Shown here: piece after piece, positions 35,274 through 43,469 of the stretch | How positions within the stretch are numbered: position 1 is the stretch's first letter | Layout of the letters: each line of letters opens with the position of its first letter | Source: Vicinamibacterales bacterium | GTDB lineage: Bacteria; Acidobacteriota; Vicinamibacteria; Vicinamibacterales; UBA2999 | Reading direction: 5' to 3' | DNA length: 53,808 bases | Assembly (NCBI GenBank): GCA_030680175.1 | Contig: JAUXWO010000109.1 | Coordinates: 1-53,808, forward strand | Program-made: the position numbers and the translations under genes | The notes under the pieces: generated by a model | The model's input: only the letters and a program-made list of their open reading frames with translations | Databases searched by the model: none | What the model was told of the DNA's origin: nothing

Positions 35274-35774
35274 CTACAGGACGCAGGGTGCCAACATGTC
35301 AGGTAGATCCGGTGCGTTGCCAACACTGACTCGCAGGCTCCGCTTCGTCCCAAAGGCGTCTGTGAATTCGACCAGCATCTCTCTAGACAAAGCTAGTCTC
35401 TTCGCAAGCGTAGCAACGTAACCTGCTGCGATTTCAACATGCTGCGGAGTGTAGCCTTCCTTCAGTATCGGAACTGAGATCATGGCGGACGGCTCCTTGT
35501 CCTCGACGAACGCGATACGCATCCCTTGGTCTGCCCGCACACCCACGTTCTCAGTTCGTACGGCCCCCATGAATGCAGGCGTAGCGGACTGCACGTTGCA
35601 GGCGAGCATGAAGGTGACCGACTCTCCGTCGGCAAGCGTCGGTTGGGCAACGGTCAGCGTAGCCACCATTAGCGCCCCGGCTGTGGAGCTACTCCACTGG
35701 TGGTCAGGCACGTCACCGCTATTGGGCTGGGCGGCGCCTACGAGTAATCCGACGGCCAGCAGTGCGCTCCTCAT
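35274..35774 (-). CDS. Secreted protein of unknown function
   Basis: A 166-aa protein. The ATG at 35774 follows GAGAGGAAACAG and opens a signal peptide (MRSALLAVGLLVGAAQP). The mature part is moderately polar with no repeats; it includes TLADGESVTFMLACNVQ, FVEDKEPSAMIS and LVEFTDAFGTKRSLRVSVG, suggesting a small beta-rich periplasmic or secreted domain. Family not recognised. It lies alone on its strand inside the island, and its codon use is less GC-biased than the flanking core genes. A longer upstream frame to 35861 lacks a signal and ribosome site. Confidence 0.7.
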   Translation of the reverse strand: MRSALLAVGLLVGAAQPNSGDVPDHQWSSSTAGALMVATLTVAQPTLADGESVTFMLACNVQSATPAFMGAVRTENVGVRADQGMRIAFVEDKEPSAMISVPILKEGYTPQHVEIAAGYVATLAKRLALSREMLVEFTDAFGTKRSLRVSVGNAPDLPDMLAPCVL

Positions 35775-35942
35775 GTGCTGTTTCCTCTCGCCATCGGCGT
35801 TGCTGCCGAGACAGGCAAAGTCAGTTGACGCCAAGTGTAAGGTGTATCCACGCGCGCTCATAACGTTTTACGCGGTGAGCAACAGATACTCAAGCGGCGC
35901 GATCAGGTTCCTGCTTTGGAGGTCACAGTGAAGTGATCGCCG

Positions 35943-36167
35943 TCCTTCTCAGTCAGGCTCGACGCGGGCACGACGAAGAACCAGGAGGGGCGCGTGTTCC
36001 CGATGACCGACAACCTGCGGACGCTGCTGCAGGCGCAGCACGCCCCGCACGAACGGCTGAAGAAGGCCAGGCACATCTTCCCGCAGGTGTTCCTCCGAGA
36101 GGTGGCCGAGGAACGGGGTGGGGACAAGAAGCCGAAGGCGATCACGTCTTTCAACAAGGTCTGGAAG
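35943..36167 (+). pseudogene. Tyrosine recombinase (phage-type integrase) remnant
   Basis: About 75 codons resemble the middle of a phage-type tyrosine recombinase: VRLDAGTTKNQEGRVFP, DNLRTLLQAQHAPHERLKKA, HIFPQVFLREVAEE and AITSFNKVWK. Upstream the frame meets a stop (35934-35936) where more of the core domain should be. Downstream it is cut at 36167, just where the catalytic HxxR and Tyr part should follow, by the IS end. No matching C-terminal part is found after the IS. It is presumably what remains of the integrase that placed the island at tRNA-Cys. Confidence 0.75.
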
Positions 36168-37147
36168 TGGAGATCCCAGGATTCAGTGGACACCCTGTTT
36201 CCGGGACCTGTGAGCGGCTTCGAACTGCTCAGGGCTGATGCCACCGAGGTGGCTGTGCCGCCTTGAGCGATTGTAGAACGTCTCGATGTAGTCGGCGATG
36301 GTGGCCGTCGCCAGGTCGTGCGACTTGTAGATCTGTTTCTTGATTAGCGCCTTCTTCAGACTGCCGAAGAAGGACTCCGCCACGGCATTGTCCCAGCAGT
36401 TGCCCTTGCGACTCATGCTGGGCTCGAGGCGATGCGACCGGCAGAAGCGGCGCCAGGCATCCGACCCGTACTGGGTGCCTTGATCCGAATGAATCAGCGT
36501 GCCTCGGGGGCGTCGTGCGCGCACGGCCATCAGCACGGCGTCGAGCACGAGCTCGCGGTGGATGGTGGGACGGGCGGCCCAGCCCACGATCTTTCGCGAG
36601 AAGAGATCCATCACGACGGCGAGGTACAGTCACCCCTGCCACGTCCGTACATACGTGATGTCCGTGACCCAGGCCCTATTCGGCCGGCTGACAGTGAATC
36701 GACGCTGCAGCAGGTTGGGAATCAAGACCGCGGCCTTCCCGACCGACCACCGCCGCGTGCGATAGCCATGGAGCGCCCGCAGCCGGTTTTCGCGCATGAG
36801 CCGCGCGACGCGATGCTTGCTGCACGTCTCCCCGGCCTCGCGCAGATCGAGGAACACACGTGGCGCACCGTAGATGCCCTGGCTCGCGACGAACGACGCG
36901 CGAATCAGTCGAAGCAAGCGGGCATCCTCTTGGGCGCGGTTCGACAGCGGCTGCTTCAGCCAGGCGTAGTAGCCACTGGGCGCGACCTCGAGCACGCGGC
37001 AGAGCACTTGGACGGGGAACGTCGCGCTCTGCGCCTTGATGAGTTCGTACGTGGCACGGACGCGGCTGGCAGGCATGGACTTGGACATCGGCACAGGCCC
37101 TCCCTTGACCTGAAATGCCTACTGTCCACGAAATCCTGGGATCTCCA
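36168..37147 (-). mobile_element. IS3-family insertion sequence (980 bp)
   Basis: Ends are inverted repeats: TGGAGATCCCAGGATT at the left, and the same 16 bases read inward from 37147, both followed after two variable bases by GTGGACA. The outer bases are TG...CA as in IS3 elements. It holds one orfB-type transposase and no orfA: only 53 bases separate the right end from the orfB start. Flanking bases AAG and TTG do not match, so there is no target-site duplication, pointing to later deletion or rearrangement. Confidence 0.85.
36183..37094 (-). pseudogene. IS3-family transposase OrfB, inactivated by a nonsense codon
   Basis: The two reading frames 37094-36630 and 36614-36183 are in the same frame, separated by one TGA at 36630-36632 (TWQG-stop-LYLAVVMDLFSRKIVGW), where a tryptophan codon TGG is expected. 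Before it lie the IS3-type helix-turn-helix region (VLEVAPSGYYAWLKQ) and the first catalytic Asp (WVTDITYV). After it lie the second (IHSDQGTQYGSD) and the Glu (AVAESFFGSLKKAL). So the DDE triad is complete but split by a single nonsense mutation. Transposition is not expected. Confidence 0.88.
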
Positions 37148-37270
37148 TTGCGCGCGGTTTGGTTTGCCTGCCGGCCAGCCGTTGCCGTAGAGTGAGCGGC
37201 GGGGCGAAGCCGCAAATTGCTCGTTAGGCGGTCACCGATCCGCGGTCACTCGAGCGAGGCATGTTGTCTG

Positions 37271-38092
37271 ATGCGAGTATTCATAAGTTGGTCTGGCGAT
37301 CGGAGCCGCGTCGTTGCCGAGGCCCTTCGCGACTGGTTGCCGTCGGTGATTCAGAGCATTCGGCCCTGGATGTCCGCCCACGACATCGACGCAGGCTCCC
37401 GCTGGGGCGATCGAGTCGGCGTGGAGCTGCAGAAGAGCGACTTCGGCGTCTTGTGCGTCACACCAGAGAATGTCCAAGCACCGTGGCTCTTGTTCGAGGC
37501 CGGCGCACTGTCGAGAACACTGGACGTCTCAAAGGTGTGCCCATTTCTACTTGAGATTCGCCCAGCAGATCTCGTCGGCCCTCTCGCCCAGTTCCAGGCA
37601 ATCGAGGCAGACCACGATAGCGTGCTTCGGTTGATCCAAACCATCAATCGTCTCACTGGCGATGACCAACTCGGAGAAGGTCAGCTGGGAGAGGCCTTTG
37701 AGCTGTGGTGGCCAAAGCTGCACCCACGGCTCAAAGCTGCCGCTGCCACAAGAATGGCGGGGCCAGTGCTCGAAGCAAGACGCCCAGTGGAGGAGATGAT
37801 TGCCGAACTGCTGGCCCTCGTGCGCGAACAGCGGGCAGAGCCGGGCAAGCGATACAGCGACGTTGACACTCCCGATGAGTTGCTCGTAGGTGGACCGGCC
37901 TACCCAGACCAGACTGCAGTGTTCAGGAAAGGCCAGCGTGTCGAGCATAGGCAGTTCGGTCAAGGCATCGTTGTATCGACAGAACCGATAGATGGTGACC
38001 AGAAGGTCGTAGTCAATTTCTCCACGATTGGAGCCAAGACGCTTCGGGCGGCCTATGCAAGACTAAAACTGCTCGGTGACGCGGATCCATAG
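37271..38092 (+). CDS. TIR domain protein with C-terminal PcrA/UvrD Tudor-like domain
   Basis: A 273-aa protein. Residues 1-150 are a bacterial TIR domain: first strand MRVFISWSGDRSR, loop MSAHDIDAGSRWGD, and PWLLFEAGALSR with Glu 76 in the place of the catalytic Glu of NAD-cleaving TIRs. Residues 165-192 look helical, possibly coiled coil. Residues 217-268 (FRKGQRVEHRQFGQGIVVS, then KVVVNF and KTLRAAYARLKLL) match the Tudor/SH3-like C-terminal domain of PcrA/UvrD helicases, which in PcrA contacts RNA polymerase. The pairing suggests an NADase effector with a sensor that binds transcription machinery or nucleic acid. Function inferred; domain calls are by eye. An in-frame upstream extension to 37217 lacks a methionine-like start context. 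Confidence 0.82.
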   Translation: MRVFISWSGDRSRVVAEALRDWLPSVIQSIRPWMSAHDIDAGSRWGDRVGVELQKSDFGVLCVTPENVQAPWLLFEAGALSRTLDVSKVCPFLLEIRPADLVGPLAQFQAIEADHDSVLRLIQTINRLTGDDQLGEGQLGEAFELWWPKLHPRLKAAAATRMAGPVLEARRPVEEMIAELLALVREQRAEPGKRYSDVDTPDELLVGGPAYPDQTAVFRKGQRVEHRQFGQGIVVSTEPIDGDQKVVVNFSTIGAKTLRAAYARLKLLGDADP

Positions 38093-38212
38093 TAGGAGCG
38101 CACAGTGAAACAGGCTGGGCCCGCTTCTGCCGCACAGGTTGCGTAAGCTACCTTTACGCTACCTTGCCCGCCGTGCCGCCCACTAACCGGTTAGCTGAAC
38201 CCGTTTTTGCAG

Positions 38213-38294
<82 letters not shown>

Positions 38295-38398
38295 GATCGG
38301 AAAACGCGACAGGAGCACACCCGTCCTGCCGCGGCGTGGGGCCGCGGTCAACAGCGAACGAACAGGCCGGACGTGGTGCGCATGGGGCAGGGAGAAAA

Positions 38399-38473
38399 TG
38401 GAGCGGGAAACGGGATTCGAACCCGCGACTTCGACCTTGGCAAGGTCGCACTCTACCACTGAGTTATTCCCGC
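38399..38473 (-). tRNA. tRNA-Gly (GCC)
   Basis: From 38473 on the minus strand: acceptor GCGGGAA/TTCCCGC, D loop CAGTGGTAG, anticodon arm CGACCTTGCCAAGGTCG with anticodon GCC, T arm GCGGGTTCGAATCCCGT, discriminator T and encoded CCA. It lies 104 bases upstream of tRNA-Cys in the same orientation, so the two probably form one tRNA transcript. Confidence 0.95.
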
Positions 38474-38541
38474 TCGCGTCGACGAAAACTGAGTGTAACA
38501 GAACGGCTCGGGTGCGTGCAAGACGGGACACCCCGCGCCCC

Positions 38542-38649
38542 TGGTGGGGTGTCGTTGACGATTTACTAGCGGGCCGCCCGTTGGGCGGCCCGCAGGACCG
38601 CGGCTGAGCAGAGGGCTGGTAGTACCTCTTCAGTCGATACACTCCACTA
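38542..38649. mobile_element. MITE-like element, copy 3 (108 bp)
   Basis: Full-length relative of 9146-9254: left end TG-GTGGGGTGTCGTTGAC (slightly decayed), the identical central hairpin GGGCCGCCC-GTT-GGGCGGCCC, and right end CGATACACTCCAC-TA followed by G. As in copy 1, the right end provides the TAG stop codon of the minus-strand gene, here yraN. It lies between that gene and the tRNA pair. Confidence 0.8.
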
Positions 38650-39018
38650 GACCCATCCGGGGCGGAACGCATCCGGGATCACCTCCACCGCCGGGGCCCC
38701 CACCCCCACCAGCACCGACACCACGTCGAACCGGCACGGGGCGTCCTCGCGCCGGTGGTGGTGCAGGTACTCGGTGGCCATGGCGACGAGGCGTTGCTGT
38801 TTCCGCAATGTGACCGCCTCGGAGGGGTCGCCATAACTGCCATCCTGCCGGGCCTTCACTTCGACGAACACCAGCGTCTCCCCGTCCTGGGCGACGATGT
38901 CGATCTCGCCGAAGCGGGTGCGGTAGCGCCGCTCAATCAGGGCGTAGCCGCGCGATTCGAGGGCCGCGCACGCCAGCTCCTCCCCGAACTTCCCCATCGC
39001 CTGCCGCGCCTCGGTCAT
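38647..39018 (-). CDS. yraN: YraN family (UPF0102) endonuclease-like protein
   Basis: A 123-aa protein from ATG 39018 (MTEARQAMGKFGEELA), the usual start of the family; a GTG at 39042 would add eight residues. It carries the restriction-endonuclease-like core: GEELACAALESRGY, RFGEIDIVAQDG (GEID) and LVFVEVKARQDG (ExK). Conserved nearly throughout bacteria; precise biochemical role not settled. Its TAG stop comes from the end of a MITE-like element. Downstream of the start is a short run of ACGTCACG repeats (39049-39081). Confidence 0.9.
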   Translation of the reverse strand: MTEARQAMGKFGEELACAALESRGYALIERRYRTRFGEIDIVAQDGETLVFVEVKARQDGSYGDPSEAVTLRKQQRLVAMATEYLHHHRREDAPCRFDVVSVLVGVGAPAVEVIPDAFRPGWV

Positions 39019-39079
39019 GCGCGGCAGCGCTGCAAGCGCCACGCCAACGTCACGTCACGCGACGTCACGTCACGACGTC

Positions 39080-39167
39080 ACGTACAAAACACGAAGGACA
39101 CGAAGGCCACGAAGGGTCTCCAATTGGATACGTCTTCGTGACCTTCGTGTCCTTCGTGTTTGTACGT
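39080..39167. mobile_element. CACGAAGG-type element, copy 4 (88 bp)
   Basis: The shortest complete copy. Left arm ACGTACAAAACACGAAGG with further CACGAAGG units; right arm its mirror image ending CCTTCGTGTTTGTACGT; centre of about 20 bases. It would form one long hairpin. It lies between yraN and the end of the aminotransferase gene (25 bases from its stop). Confidence 0.85.
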
Positions 39168-39192
39168 CTTGACCGTCCCGGCTAGCCGGCTC

Positions 39193-40524
39193 CTAGGTGG
39201 CGCCCGTCACCGCCGACAACGACTCGTCGAAGATGCGGATCGCGGTCTCGGCCTGCGCCTTCGTCAGCACCAGCGGGGGCGAGAAGCGGACGGCGTTGCG
39301 GCCGGCGCCGAGGATCAGCATGCCGCGCGCGAAGGCCTCGTCCACGACGCGGTCGCGCTCCTCGCTGGCGCGCTCCTTCGTCTGGCGGTCGCGCACGAGC
39401 TCGACGCCGATCATCAGCCCGCGCCCGCGCACGTCGCCGATAATCTGGTGCTTGTCCTTGAGCGCGGTGAGCCCGTCCATCAGGAACGCGCCGACCTCGG
39501 CCGAGTTCTTCACGAGCGAGTCCTTGAGCAGCGTGATCGTCGCCATCGCCGCCGCGCACGATACGGGATTGCCCCCGAACGTGCTCGCGTGCGCCCCCGG
39601 CGTCCAGTCCATCACCTCCGCCCTTGCGGTCGTCACGCCGAGCGGCATGCCCGAGGCGATGCCCTTGGCCGAGGTGATCATGTCGGGCTCGACGCCGAAG
39701 TGCTCCATCGCGAACATCTTCCCCGTCCGCCCCATCCCCGACTGCACTTCATCCGCGATCAGAATCATCCCGTGCTTCTTCGTCAACGCGCGGAGCCGCT
39801 CGTGGAACTGCGTGGCGGGGACGATGTAGCCGCCCTCGCCCTGGATCGGCTCGACGAAGACCGCGGCGACTTCGTCGGGGGAGACAAGGTGCATCAGCAC
39901 CTGGTCCTCGAGGAAGCCCAGGCACTCGGCCTGGCACGTCTCGGGCTTGAGGCCCACCGGGCAGCGATAGCACGTGGCGTACGGCGCGTGGTAGGTGCCG
40001 CCCATCGGCGGCCCGAAGCCCTTGCGCTGGAGCGCCTTGCTCGAGGTGAGCGAGAGCGAGCCGAGCGTGCGGCCGTGGAAGCTGCCGAGGAAGGCGATGA
40101 CGCCGTGGCGCTTCGAGTGGTAGCGCGCCAGCTTCATCGCGGCCTCGTTGGCCTCGGTGCCGGAGTTGCTGAAGAAGGTGCGCTTCGGCCCGGAGAACGG
40201 CGCGATGGCGTCCATCTCCTCGGCCAGGCGGACCTGCGGCTCGTAGTAGAAGTCCGTGCCCGACATGTGCAGGAACTTCTGCGCCTGATCGATGATGGCC
40301 TGCACCACCGCCGGATGCGCATGCCCGGTGGAGTTGACGGCGATGCCCGCGGCGCAGTCGAGGAACACGTTCCCGTCGACGTCTTCCACGGCCGCGCCGA
40401 GCCCGCGCGCAATGACGAACGGGTACCCGCGCGTGTAGGACGGCGAGACCACGCGGTCGTCACGGTCGATCAGGGCCTTGGCCTTGGGACCCGGCAGCGG
40501 CGTCTTCAGGTTCGGTGCGTCCAT
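39193..40524 (-). CDS. Class III PLP-dependent aminotransferase (GABA/acetylornithine type)
   Basis: A 443-aa enzyme. I prefer ATG 40524, which has GGAG nine bases upstream, over ATG 40536. Family motifs: FLDCAAGIAVNSTGHAHP, FSNSGTEANEAAMKLAR (cofactor phosphate), GSFHGRTLGSLSLT, EPIQGEGGY, LIADEVQSGMGRTG (Asp to pyridine N) and TSAKGIASGMPLG with the Schiff-base lysine. The CYRCPVGLKPETC segment is an insertion typical of a GabT-like subgroup. It transfers amino groups from omega-amino acids; GABA, ornithine or lysine are all possible. A CACGAAGG element lies beyond its stop. Confidence 0.9.
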   Translation of the reverse strand: MDAPNLKTPLPGPKAKALIDRDDRVVSPSYTRGYPFVIARGLGAAVEDVDGNVFLDCAAGIAVNSTGHAHPAVVQAIIDQAQKFLHMSGTDFYYEPQVRLAEEMDAIAPFSGPKRTFFSNSGTEANEAAMKLARYHSKRHGVIAFLGSFHGRTLGSLSLTSSKALQRKGFGPPMGGTYHAPYATCYRCPVGLKPETCQAECLGFLEDQVLMHLVSPDEVAAVFVEPIQGEGGYIVPATQFHERLRALTKKHGMILIADEVQSGMGRTGKMFAMEHFGVEPDMITSAKGIASGMPLGVTTARAEVMDWTPGAHASTFGGNPVSCAAAMATITLLKDSLVKNSAEVGAFLMDGLTALKDKHQIIGDVRGRGLMIGVELVRDRQTKERASEERDRVVDEAFARGMLILGAGRNAVRFSPPLVLTKAQAETAIRIFDESLSAVTGAT

Positions 40525-40558
40525 TCCACTCTCCATGCTGAACGCTTGCGCGTCGCAA

Positions 40559-40593
40559 GCGATCAGCGATCAGCGATCAGCGATCAGCTCTCG
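40559..40593. repeat. Heptamer array GCGATCA, 4 copies plus a degenerate unit
   Basis: Four exact GCGATCA units (40559-40586) and then GCTCTCG. It lies 35 bases upstream of the chosen aminotransferase start, so would be in its mRNA leader. The following stretch to 40694 has another short run (CAATCTGCACTCTGCACTCTG) but no gene. Confidence 0.8.
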
Positions 40594-40694
40594 GCGCTGG
40601 GCGCTTGCCTAACGGAACCGGGTGATTGGTGGCCCGCCCGCCAATCCTTGCTCTGAACCAATCTGCACTCTGCACTCTGCAATCTGAGATCGAA

Positions 40695-42107
40695 TCATTT
40701 TCTCTTCCAGCGTGTGCCCTGCGGGCCGTCCTCGAGGAGGATGCCGCGCGCGGCCAGGTCGTCTCGGATGCGGTCGGCGACGGCGAACTCGCGCCGGCTG
40801 CGTGCGGCGCGCCGGTCCTCGATGCACTGCAGGATCTCTTCTTCCGGCACCGGCGGCGCCGCCTCTTCGGCACGCCGCAGCGAGAGGACGCCGAGCACCT
40901 GGTCGAAGTGCGCGAACGCCTCGTGGAACCGGGCCACATCCGGCGTGCCGATCTCGCCGCGGTCGATCGCCGTGTTGCCCGCGCGGACCAGGTCGAACAT
41001 GGCGGCCAGGCCGGCGGCGGTGTTGAGGTCGTCGCCGAGCGCCGCGTCGAAGGCGCGGCGCCCCTCGTCGATGCGCGTGGCCAGGGCCTCGTGCGCCGTG
41101 TCGTCCATCACGCGGTCGATCCGCGCGAGGAAGTCGGTCACGCGGCGCAGCGCCTCCTCGGCCTGCTCCATGCCCGTCCACGTGAAGTTGAGCTGCTTGC
41201 GGTAGTGCGACGACAGCAGCAGGTAGCGCAGCGCCGACGGCCGGTGGCCGCGGTCCTCGACATCCTGCAGGCTGTAGACGTTCCCGAGCGACTTCGACAT
41301 CTTCTGATCGTCGACGAGCAGGTGCTCGACGTGGACCCAGAACCGGGCGAACGGCTGCCCCGTGGCGCACTCGCTCTGCGCGATCTCGTTCTCGTGATGC
41401 GGGAAGATCAGGTCGATGCCGCCGGCGTGGATGTCGATGGGCGGCTCGCCGAGCAGGCGGAGCGCCATGGCCGAGCACTCGATGTGCCAGCCGGGACGGC
41501 CCGGCCCGACGCCGTAGTCCCACGTCGGCTCGCCGGGCTTGGTCGCCTTCCACAGCACGAAGTCACGCGCGTCCTCCTTCTCGTAGGAGTCGGAGTCGAC
41601 GCGGGCCCCCGCCTGGATGCCCTCGTGGTCGAGCCGCGCCAGCCGCCCGTAGTCGGGCATCGAGGCGATCTTGAAGTAGATGGACCCGTCGCTCCGGTAC
41701 GTGTGGCCGCGCGCTTCGAGCGCCTTGATCACGTCGGCCATCGCCTGCAGGTTGGCCGGATCGGTCGCGCGCGGGTTCTCCTCCACCGGCTCGAGGCCGA
41801 GCCGCGCCGAGTCTTCGGCAAACGCCGCCACGTAGCGATCCGTGTACGTCCGGAGGTCCACGCCCTCGCGCTCGGCCCCCGCGATGGTCTTGTCGTCGAC
41901 GTCCGTGAAGTTGATCGCTTCGCGCACCTCGTGCCCCGCGACGTGGCGCAGCGTGCGGCGGAGAACGTCGAGGCACACGAACGTGCGGAAGTTGCCGATG
42001 TGGCCGCGCGCGTAGACCGTGAGGCCGCACGCGTACATGCGGACGGTGTTGGCCTGCGAGGGCGCGAACGGCTCTTCCTGACGGGTGAGGGTGTTGTACA
42101 GACGCAT
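40695..42107 (-). CDS. cysS: Cysteinyl-tRNA synthetase
   Basis: A 470-aa class I synthetase that charges tRNA-Cys with cysteine. Motifs: MRLYNTLTRQEEPF start, YACGLTVYARGHIGNFRTFV (zinc Cys and HIGH-type signature), WHIECSAMA (zinc Cys), GGIDLIFPHHENEIAQSE (zinc His/Glu), and DQKMSKSLGN (KMSKS). A C-terminal helical anticodon-binding part follows. Length is normal. It is the last gene of the DUF1844-MBL-ribF-orf-cysS run and starts 21 bases after the preceding gene. tRNA-Cys itself is 2.4 kb downstream. Confidence 0.97.
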   Translation of the reverse strand: MRLYNTLTRQEEPFAPSQANTVRMYACGLTVYARGHIGNFRTFVCLDVLRRTLRHVAGHEVREAINFTDVDDKTIAGAEREGVDLRTYTDRYVAAFAEDSARLGLEPVEENPRATDPANLQAMADVIKALEARGHTYRSDGSIYFKIASMPDYGRLARLDHEGIQAGARVDSDSYEKEDARDFVLWKATKPGEPTWDYGVGPGRPGWHIECSAMALRLLGEPPIDIHAGGIDLIFPHHENEIAQSECATGQPFARFWVHVEHLLVDDQKMSKSLGNVYSLQDVEDRGHRPSALRYLLLSSHYRKQLNFTWTGMEQAEEALRRVTDFLARIDRVMDDTAHEALATRIDEGRRAFDAALGDDLNTAAGLAAMFDLVRAGNTAIDRGEIGTPDVARFHEAFAHFDQVLGVLSLRRAEEAAPPVPEEEILQCIEDRRAARSRREFAVADRIRDDLAARGILLEDGPQGTRWKRK

Positions 42108-42128
42108 GGGTTCGGGGCCGCCCGCCGG

Positions 42129-42485
42129 CTAGGCGAGGCGCTGGGTGATACGGCAGGTCTCCCGCGTGCCGGCCCGCGAGGCCTCCACGGTGAGCCCGGC
42201 CTCGGCGCTCGGCGGCCACGCCGCCGCGGCATCCGCATCGAGGCCAATCGACACGGTCAGGGTCCCCGCCTCGCGCACGAAGCGGACATCCACGGGCGCA
42301 TCCTGCGCGCCCGAGGCCACGATGGCCGCCTCGGTGGCCGCCGCCACCTGGCGGGCCAGGCCATCGGCCACGCGGGCCTCCAGCTTCGCGTAGGCCGCCG
42401 CATGCGCGGCCAGGTCACGCACGGCGCCCACGAGCCGGACGTCGCCCGGCATGCTCAACGAAAACTCAAACGCGCTCGGATCCAT
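42129..42485 (-). CDS. Hypothetical protein, faint resemblance to anti-sigma GHKL domains
   Basis: A 118-aa protein (FEFSLSMPGDVRLVGAVRD, then AHAAAYAKLEARVADGLAR and QVAAATEAAIVASG). The order of an initial beta strand, a helix and a second helix recalls the N-terminal half of RsbW-type HATPase domains, including an EAAI where the metal-binding Asn region would be. The glycine boxes for ATP are not apparent, so it may be a degenerate or different fold. It sits in an operon between ribF and cysS. A heptamer array lies 5 bases upstream of its start codon. Confidence 0.6.
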   Translation of the reverse strand: MDPSAFEFSLSMPGDVRLVGAVRDLAAHAAAYAKLEARVADGLARQVAAATEAAIVASGAQDAPVDVRFVREAGTLTVSIGLDADAAAAWPPSAEAGLTVEASRAGTRETCRITQRLA

Positions 42486-42489
42486 CTTC

Positions 42490-42524
42490 GGTCTCGGCTC
42501 TCGGCTCTCGGCTTCCGGCTTTCG
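42490..42524. repeat. Heptamer array GCTCTCG-type, 5 copies
   Basis: Units GGTCTCG, GCTCTCG, GCTCTCG, GCTTCCG, GCTTTCG occupy almost all of the 45-base gap between ribF and the 118-aa gene, starting 5 bases upstream of that gene's ATG and displacing any normal ribosome site. Confidence 0.75.
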
Positions 42525-42530
42525 GCTCGT

Positions 42531-43469
42531 TCACACCGATAGACGGTCAAAGAGGCGCGTCGCGCGACGGACATCGGCGTCGATTTGCGCCTTCAGTGCA
42601 TCGACGTCGGGGAACGCGCGTTCCTCGCGCAGCCGCTGCACGAAACTGAGGCGCAACGGCCGGCCATACACGTCCTCATCCCACCCGAGGATGTGCGTCT
42701 CAATCGTCGGCGGCCCCGTCGTCCCGAACGTCGGGCGGACGCCGATGTTGGTCACCGCCGGATGGATCACCCCGTCCAGCGTGGCCGTCGTCGCATACAC
42801 CCCGTGCGGCGGGAGGAGCTCGTTGTCGGTCGCGAGGTTCGCGGTCGGGAACCCGATGCCCCGCCCCCGTCCCGCGCCTGCCACGACCACGCCATCGATG
42901 GCGTAGTGATGCCCGAGCAGCGCGCCCGCCTCGTCCATCCGGCCGTCGCCGACGAGCCGGCGAATCCGCGTGCTCGAGACGACGAAGTCCTTGTAGCGCA
43001 CGGGGTCGATCTTCTCGACCCGGAACCCATACTGCGCGCCAAGCGTCCTGAGCAGCGAGAAATTGCCCGAGCGGTCGCGGCCGAACAGGAAGTCCGCGCC
43101 CACCCAGACCTCGGCGACACGCAGCCAGTCCACGAGGACGGCGCGCACGAACGCCTCCGGTTCCCACCGCGACAGATCCAGCGTGAACCGCACCACCGCC
43201 ACGCCCTGGATACCCGCGCGCTCCAGCGCCTCGATCTTCTGCGCCTGCGTCATCAGGAGCGGCGGCGCCTTGTCGGGGCGCACCACCCGGGGCGGATGAG
43301 GGTCGAACGTCAGGACCACGGGCGTCCCGCCCCGCTCGCCGGCCCCCCGGCGGACGCGCTCGATGATCTTCACGTGCCCGCGATGCAGGCCGTCGAAGTT
43401 GCCGAGCGCGAGCACGGTGTGATGCCAGCGCACCGGCCGCGGGTCGTCGGGAAAATGCGCTACTTCCAC
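42531..43469 (-). CDS. ribF: Bifunctional riboflavin kinase/FAD synthetase
   Basis: A 312-aa enzyme converting riboflavin to FMN and FMN to FAD. The N-terminal adenylyltransferase has LALGNFDGLHRGHVKII (HxGH-like motif) and VVSSTRIRRLVGDGRMDEA (ISSTxIR). The C-terminal kinase domain has GRGIGFPTANLAT (PTAN) and GVYATTATLDG, and ends LREERAFPDVDALKAQIDAD. Length is typical. The start overlaps the end of the upstream MBL gene by 10 bases, indicating translational coupling. Confidence 0.96.
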   Translation of the reverse strand: MEVAHFPDDPRPVRWHHTVLALGNFDGLHRGHVKIIERVRRGAGERGGTPVVLTFDPHPPRVVRPDKAPPLLMTQAQKIEALERAGIQGVAVVRFTLDLSRWEPEAFVRAVLVDWLRVAEVWVGADFLFGRDRSGNFSLLRTLGAQYGFRVEKIDPVRYKDFVVSSTRIRRLVGDGRMDEAGALLGHHYAIDGVVVAGAGRGRGIGFPTANLATDNELLPPHGVYATTATLDGVIHPAVTNIGVRPTFGTTGPPTIETHILGWDEDVYGRPLRLSFVQRLREERAFPDVDALKAQIDADVRRATRLFDRLSV

